Positions 59,151 through 64,000 of a stretch of 64,000 nt of DNA are shown one piece after another. This stretch comes from CAILUG01 sp038125665. Lineage in GTDB: Bacteria; Pseudomonadota; Gammaproteobacteria; Pseudomonadales; Pseudohongiellaceae. Under the pieces are notes generated by a model. The model saw nothing but the letters and a program-made list of their open reading frames with translations. It did no database searches and was not told where the DNA came from. Made by a program: the position numbers and the translations under genes. The DNA is taken from the NCBI GenBank assembly GCA_038125665.1, contig JAYPEI010000003.1, positions 62,001 to 126,000 of the forward strand, read 5' to 3'. The stretch's first letter is position 1, and each line of letters begins with the position of its first letter.

Positions 59151-61940
59151 ATGGAAAGCACATACGATCCGAGTCGCTTAGAGGCCTCGTGGTACAAAAA
59201 ATGGGAAACGAGAGGATATTTCAAACCTTCTGGTAAGGGTCAGGAGGCTTATTGTATTGCGATACCTCCACCCAATGTCACTGGCTCTTTGCACATGGGG
59301 CATGGCTTCAATAATGCCATTATGGATGCTTTAATTCGTTATCATCGTATGCAGGGTAAAGATACACTTTGGCAAGCTGGTACTGACCATGCAGGCATTG
59401 CCACACAAATGGTAGTTGAACGCCAACTACTCGCTCAAGGACAAAGTCGTGGCGAGCTAGGTCGTGAAGCTTTTACAGAAAAAGTCTGGGAATGGAAAGC
59501 TGAAAGTGGTTCTAAGATTACTAGCCAACTACGTCGTCTAGGTTCATCTATAGACTGGAGTCGCGAACGTTTCACTATGGATCCGGGGTTTTCCGCAGCC
59601 GTAGAAGAGGTGTTCATTCGGCTTTATGAAGAAGGACTTATTTACAGAGGTTCTCGACTTGTAAATTGGGACTGTAAACTTCTTACAGCTATTTCTGACC
59701 TTGAAGTTATCAACGAAGAGGAGGCAGGCTCCTTTTGGTACTTTCGATACAGACTTTGCAACGATGCTCAGACTAAAGATGGGCTAAATTACATTACGAT
59801 AGCAACAACCCGACCTGAAACGCTTCTAGGGGATACCGCAGTTGCGGTAAATCCTGAAGATGAGCGTTTCCTCCATCTGGTTGGACAAGAAGTTGAACTA
59901 CCTTTGTGTGACCGACGAATACCTATAATCGCTGATTCTTATGTGGATCCAGAATTTGGTACTGGATGCGTGAAAATAACTCCTGCACATGACTTTAATG
60001 ACTACGAAGTTGGACTAAGGCATCAATTACCACAAATCAATATCCTTACGCGTACTGGGAGGATTAATGATAATGCACCAGAGGCTTATCGTGGTTTAGA
60101 TCGTTTCGATTGCCGGAAACAATTAGTTCGCGACATGGAAAATGCAGGATTATTAGAAAGAGTTGAACCTCATCGTCTGAAAGTGCCCAGAGGCGATAGA
60201 AGTGGCGTAGTTATTGAACCCTTCCTCACTGAACAATGGTATGTAGCTACCAAGTCATTGGCGGAGCCTGCGATTAATGCTGTTAAAAATAATGACATTG
60301 AATTTGTCCCAAAAAATTGGGAAAACACATATTTTGCTTGGATGCGAGATATTCAAGATTGGTGTATCAGCAGACAACTGTGGTGGGGACACCGTATTCC
60401 AGCATGGTACGATCAAGAAGGAAATATTTATGTTGGACGCAGCGAAGAGGAAATCCGCACTAAACATCAATTGAACTCTGATACTCCATTGTCTAGAGAC
60501 GAGGATGTACTTGATACATGGTTCAGTTCAGCCCTATGGACTTTTGGTACGTTAGGATGGCCTGAGCAAACATCTGAATTAGACCGCTTTCATCCAACGG
60601 ATGTACTAGTGACCGGCTTTGATATCATTTTCTTCTGGGTGGCTCGTATGATAATGATGACATTGAAGTTCACCGGTCGCATCCCCTTTCGCAAAGTCTA
60701 CATCCATGGCCTCATACGCGATAGTGAGGGTCAAAAAATGTCGAAATCTAAAGGGAACGTACTGGATCCCATCGATCTAATTGACGGCATTGATCTAGAA
60801 ACACTTGTGAAAAAACGAACTAGTGGGATGATGCAACCACAACTTGCTCAGCGTATCGAAAAAACTACCAGAAAAGAATTTCCAGATGGGATCTCCTCTT
60901 ATGGTACTGATGCTTTACGCTACACTTTTTATTCACTTGCCTCTAATGGTAGAGATATCAACTTTGACCTCGGACGCATCGAGGGTTACCGTAATTTCTG
61001 CAATAAAATCTGGAATGCCTCACGCTATGTGTTCATGAACACTAGTGATATTACGCCTAACAAATCTATTAGCGAGGTTGACTATGCTTCAGTGGATCGA
61101 TGGATAAAAATACGTTTTCAACAGACCCTCGGAAAGGTGAACACGCACATGAAGACGTTCCGTTTCGATCTTGTCTCCCAAGCCATCTATGATTTCTTTT
61201 GGAATGACTACTGCGATTGGTATCTAGAACTAACAAAACCAATTTTGTGGAATGAGCAGACAACACCAGCACAACGAAATGCTACGTGCTATACACTACT
61301 CGATGTATTAGAACAAAGTTTGCGCCTTGCACATCCTTTTCTACCCTTCATAACAGAAGAAATTTGGCAACAAGCTAAAAAACTTCTAGGTCTTAGTGGT
61401 GACACAATTATGTTGCAGCCGTACCCTTTAGAAGTAGAGATGGCACCAGACGAGACAGCTTTGGTCGAAATTCATTGGCTTCAGCAAATTATTGAGGGTA
61501 TACGAAATATTCGTGGGGAGCTAAATATCTCACCAGGCAAACCAGTGAATGTTTTGTTAAAAAACTCTGATAACCTAGACGCCAAGTTACTAGAAGCTCA
61601 CCGCTTCACACTATGTAAGCTATGCAAACTAGAGTCCATTTCATTACTAAATTCAAACAATCAGGCTCCGCCTGCGGCCATGCAGTTATGTGGTCAGATG
61701 GAAGTTTTAGTGCCCTTAGATGGTCTGATAGATGTGGAATCTGAACGAGGTCGTCTTCAAAAAGATATGACTCGTAAACAACAAGAGATTGATAAACTTA
61801 CCAAACAACTCAGCAATACCCACTTTGTGGAGAGAGCGCCTGCTGAAGTGGTAGCTAAGGAACGCGACCGACTAGAAGATCTCAACGTGTCTATGGCCAT
61901 GCTAGAAGAACAGTTTCAACGTCTAAACTTATTAAAATGA
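59151..61940 (+). CDS. valS: Valyl-tRNA synthetase
   Basis: Class Ia synthetase with editing domain. HIGH motif appears as HMGH in TGSLHMGHGFNNA (residue about 44), KMSKS in GQKMSKSKGNVLDP (about 530). The CP1 editing domain between them has TTRPETLLGDTAVAV. The anticodon-binding helical domain and the C-terminal coiled coil (about 860-929, rich in Lys/Glu/Leu) are complete. 929 residues. A small AT-rich hairpin (59099-59113) precedes the gene. Nuclease gene follows 25 nt later. Confidence 0.97.
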   Translation: MESTYDPSRLEASWYKKWETRGYFKPSGKGQEAYCIAIPPPNVTGSLHMGHGFNNAIMDALIRYHRMQGKDTLWQAGTDHAGIATQMVVERQLLAQGQSRGELGREAFTEKVWEWKAESGSKITSQLRRLGSSIDWSRERFTMDPGFSAAVEEVFIRLYEEGLIYRGSRLVNWDCKLLTAISDLEVINEEEAGSFWYFRYRLCNDAQTKDGLNYITIATTRPETLLGDTAVAVNPEDERFLHLVGQEVELPLCDRRIPIIADSYVDPEFGTGCVKITPAHDFNDYEVGLRHQLPQINILTRTGRINDNAPEAYRGLDRFDCRKQLVRDMENAGLLERVEPHRLKVPRGDRSGVVIEPFLTEQWYVATKSLAEPAINAVKNNDIEFVPKNWENTYFAWMRDIQDWCISRQLWWGHRIPAWYDQEGNIYVGRSEEEIRTKHQLNSDTPLSRDEDVLDTWFSSALWTFGTLGWPEQTSELDRFHPTDVLVTGFDIIFFWVARMIMMTLKFTGRIPFRKVYIHGLIRDSEGQKMSKSKGNVLDPIDLIDGIDLETLVKKRTSGMMQPQLAQRIEKTTRKEFPDGISSYGTDALRYTFYSLASNGRDINFDLGRIEGYRNFCNKIWNASRYVFMNTSDITPNKSISEVDYASVDRWIKIRFQQTLGKVNTHMKTFRFDLVSQAIYDFFWNDYCDWYLELTKPILWNEQTTPAQRNATCYTLLDVLEQSLRLAHPFLPFITEEIWQQAKKLLGLSGDTIMLQPYPLEVEMAPDETALVEIHWLQQIIEGIRNIRGELNISPGKPVNVLLKNSDNLDAKLLEAHRFTLCKLCKLESISLLNSNNQAPPAAMQLCGQMEVLVPLDGLIDVESERGRLQKDMTRKQQEIDKLTKQLSNTHFVERAPAEVVAKERDRLEDLNVSMAMLEEQFQRLNLLK

Positions 61941-61965
61941 GTTGTTGTCTAAGGAAGCTAAACGA

Positions 61966-62709
61966 ATGGCAATATTTAACTTTAAATGGATTTTTGCGCT
62001 TTGCTTTGTTATCTCTGTCAATTTTCTAATCAAACCAGTGCAAGCACATTTTGACAAAGGTTTTGATCGTAACGGTGGGCACTGGGACCAAGCTGGCTAC
62101 TATCATTGCCATGAATCTCAGTGTCGTCTTGCTCCCTCCCGTTTCCAGTTTGCTAGGACTAAATTATCGAATCGGGTCAATGACTTGTACTATCTAGAGG
62201 AAGATTGGCCACGATGGTTAATCCTTTCCGGGTGCAAAACATCACGTACTGTTGTTCTAGAGAGCTCAAGTAGTGTTCAGGTTCGTTGGACAAATCCTAG
62301 AGCCTGTGAAATTCGTGAAGGTCTCTGGGATGATCAATATAATGGAGAAACATTCGAGAGAGCCGCAAAACTTGAAATTGATCATATCATTTCACCTCAA
62401 TATGCCAACGCTAGCAACGGTTATCAGTGGGAAGAAAAAAAAAGAGCTCAATTTACAAATGATCCGCTTAATCTAATCCCTGTCAGCAGAGGAAGTGCAC
62501 GAAAAAAAAGGGGGCGAGGAATTGGTGACTGGCAACCTAGAGAGGAATACCTTTGTGAGTATGCGCGAAACTGGAAATTAATCGCCGAAAAATATGAACT
62601 TGATCTATTTGCAAAAGATCGCAGCAGGATGAATAGCATCTTGGAAGAATGCGACAGCAGCGATCTGCGATCATTACCTTCCGACTCAGATAGCAATAAT
62701 CCTCAATGA
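61966..62709 (+). CDS. Secreted HNH-family endonuclease (DUF1524/GmrSD C-terminal-like)
   Basis: 247 residues from ATG 61966 (AAGGA ten bases upstream). A Sec signal peptide ends at VQAHF (about residue 28). A short GHWDQAGYYHCHESQC segment follows, reminiscent of YHCH motifs in exported nucleases. The catalytic domain has LEIDHIISPQYA (Asp139-His140), FTNDPLNLIPVSR with the conserved Asn, and ARKKRGRGIGDWQP, YARNWKLIAEKY, all matching the secreted HNH group of PF07510 type. Predicted to degrade DNA outside the cytoplasm. Its stop overlaps the TonB-receptor ATG (ATGA). Confidence 0.88.
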   Translation: MAIFNFKWIFALCFVISVNFLIKPVQAHFDKGFDRNGGHWDQAGYYHCHESQCRLAPSRFQFARTKLSNRVNDLYYLEEDWPRWLILSGCKTSRTVVLESSSSVQVRWTNPRACEIREGLWDDQYNGETFERAAKLEIDHIISPQYANASNGYQWEEKKRAQFTNDPLNLIPVSRGSARKKRGRGIGDWQPREEYLCEYARNWKLIAEKYELDLFAKDRSRMNSILEECDSSDLRSLPSDSDSNNPQ

Positions 62710-64000
62710 ATCGTCCATCATTTTATTGCGCTCATCATTTTACCCTGCTAGCAAGCTTAATATGCCTCATTGGAGAGGCCAAAGCACAACTGTCCCTAGT
62801 AGAAGAAGTTATCGTAAGCGCCAAGGTACCGCAGTCTACTATGACCTTGAATACTTCAGTCAGCATCCTCTCTGAAGAAAGAATTCTTACTTATGGAAAT
62901 CAGAGCTTACAAACAATCTTACAGCAGCTACCATCCATCCATCTAAATAACAATGGTGGAATGGGCAAAGCATCAAGCCTAAGTATAAGAGGGGCTGATA
63001 GCTACCGCACACTCCTCCTGCTTGATGGCCTTAAACTATCTGACTCCTCAGCCCCACAAGTGAGCCCTAGATTCGAACATCTTCTAAGCTCAGGTATAGA
63101 GAGAGTAGAGCTATTACGTGGCCCACAAGGATTAGCCTATGGAGCTGATTCTGGTGGAGTAGTATCAGTCACTACAGTCATACCTGAGCCAGGCATAGGA
63201 GCGTCACTGTCTCTTGAGCAAGGCAGTTTTGAGACTAATGCTCAATCTGCTAACTTTTCTTATGGAAATGATACCTTCTCTGGTAGCTTTATTCTTAACT
63301 CACTTAACAGCGCAGGCTATAACTCTAGAGTTTCCGATAGAACGGGAGAAACAGATGGCTATCAAGCTGATACACTCCATACACGATTAGTTTGGAAAAC
63401 AGGTCCTGCTTCTCAATTGCAATTGATACATCGCCAACAACAAGCCAGTACAGAATTTGACAGATGTTATAGCTCGAGTCTTGAAGGTAATTCTTGCAGG
63501 GCAATACATAAACTAATTGCGACACGCTTAGCAAACCAATGGTATGCCAATGGATGGGAGCATTCCTTGAGTCTTACGCGGACAAGCTCAGAAAATAATT
63601 CATTGAGTGATCATCAAAGTATCTTTAGGTCCTCAGGAGAGCTTAAACGATTTGAATATCTCAGTAGTAAGTCGCTACATTCATCTTGGCGTATAGTAAC
63701 TGGATTTGATTATGAAGAAGCATCGAATTCAGAATTTCAACAAAAAAACTCAGGCGCCTTTGTTGATCTATTATTTGAACAAAATACCGGCGCCAGCTTT
63801 AACTTAGGATTGCGAAATGATAGAAATGCGCAAGGTCTTTCAGTACTGACTTACCGGGCTGGTGCAAGTTTATTCTGGATTCTGCAACCCAACAACACAA
63901 TCAAGCTACGTGCCTCACATGGCACCGGATTTCGCAGCCCAAGCCCTTACGAGCAAAGTTATAATACCAGCAGTTGGGCAAGCTCACCTGCCACTGAATA
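62706..64000 (+). CDS. TonB-dependent outer-membrane receptor, BtuB-like, cut by window end
   Basis: Reads open from ATG 62706 to the window end (431 codons, no stop). Signal peptide ends near EAKAQ; TonB box EEVIVSA at residues 33-39; plug domain with SLSIRGADSYRTLLLLDGLKL and VELLRGPQGLAYGADSGGVV, typical of the small BtuB-like receptors; beta-barrel strands with LRASHGTGFRSPSPYE follow. No cobalamin riboswitch is possible upstream because the start lies inside the nuclease gene. Ligand unknown; the coupling to a secreted nuclease suggests a DNA-derived or co-regulated nutrient. Confidence 0.9.
   Translation, partial: MNRPSFYCAHHFTLLASLICLIGEAKAQLSLVEEVIVSAKVPQSTMTLNTSVSILSEERILTYGNQSLQTILQQLPSIHLNNNGGMGKASSLSIRGADSYRTLLLLDGLKLSDSSAPQVSPRFEHLLSSGIERVELLRGPQGLAYGADSGGVVSVTTVIPEPGIGASLSLEQGSFETNAQSANFSYGNDTFSGSFILNSLNSAGYNSRVSDRTGETDGYQADTLHTRLVWKTGPASQLQLIHRQQQASTEFDRCYSSSLEGNSCRAIHKLIATRLANQWYANGWEHSLSLTRTSSENNSLSDHQSIFRSSGELKRFEYLSSKSLHSSWRIVTGFDYEEASNSEFQQKNSGAFVDLLFEQNTGASFNLGLRNDRNAQGLSVLTYRAGASLFWILQPNNTIKLRASHGTGFRSPSPYEQSYNTSSWASSPATE

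Noticed and set aside
1..64000. tRNA genes, CRISPR arrays, insertion sequences, prophage
   Set aside because: All gaps were read for tRNA T-arm patterns, repeated units and transposase-like ORFs; none found.

Overview
This window reads as one contiguous, AT-leaning chromosomal segment of a gammaproteobacterium. The block ihfB, rpsA, cmk, aroA, tyrA, pheA, gyrA, then mtaD, ubiG, mupP, yciK is the arrangement known from Pseudomonas and relatives. The ccm operon, scpA-scpB-rluB, lptF/lptG and pepA-valS point the same way. The low GC, tight spacing, and DUF1552/DUF1592 and TonB-receptor genes suggest a marine, fairly streamlined member of the Pseudomonadales-like radiation; the habitat is inference. 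I found no rRNA, tRNA, insertion sequence, prophage or CRISPR array.

Layout. (1) 1-5.4 kb, minus strand: a WbpM-like dehydratase cut by the window edge, a WbpL/WecA-like initiating sugar transferase, pyrF, lapB, lapA and ihfB, an envelope-polysaccharide edge at the same ihfB locus that borders the O-antigen cluster in Pseudomonas aeruginosa. (2) 5.5-14 kb, minus: rpsA, cmk, aroA, tyrA, pheA, gyrA. (3) 14.6-18.2 kb, plus: mtaD, ubiG, mupP and a YciK-like SDR that has lost its catalytic Tyr and Lys. (4) 18.2-24.3 kb: rluB, scpB, scpA, trpS, yciO (minus), yciB (plus), an exported cyclophilin (minus). (5) 24.6-29.6 kb: an unrecognised 36-residue membrane peptide, then a molybdenum block (moaB, moaA; a LigJ-like amidohydrolase coupled to modB and modC, with no modA). 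(6) 29.6-38.1 kb, minus: the accessory region, with a 2OG-Fe(II) oxygenase, an exported ankyrin protein, a Tat-exported DUF1552 protein and a DUF1587/1592/1588/1585 haem-motif protein packed as one operon, plus a metallo-beta-lactamase-fold protein with an eroded metal site and an MFS carrier. (7) 38.2-46.2 kb, minus: the complete cytochrome c maturation set ccmABCDEFGHI led by dcd. (8) 46.5-51.2 kb, plus: a small cytochrome c with a clear terminator, then the Entner-Doudoroff operon pgl-edd-eda-glk. (9) 51.2-57.5 kb: ltaE and a Bacteroidetes-type LeuA-like synthase (minus), an RDD protein (plus), lptG and lptF (minus). (10) 57.6 kb to the end, plus: pepA, valS, a secreted HNH nuclease translationally coupled to a TonB-dependent receptor that runs off the end.

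How it fits together: housekeeping genes for translation, envelope building and aromatic amino acids surround three coherent metabolic modules (c-type cytochrome assembly with a cytochrome c, Entner-Doudoroff sugar catabolism, Mo uptake/cofactor synthesis) and two less-explained ones: the DUF1592/DUF1552/ankyrin/2OG operon and the nuclease/TonB-receptor pair. Those two, the degenerate YciK, the small membrane peptide, and the promoter-plus-hairpin leaders before leuA2 and the Entner-Doudoroff operon are the items most worth a second look.
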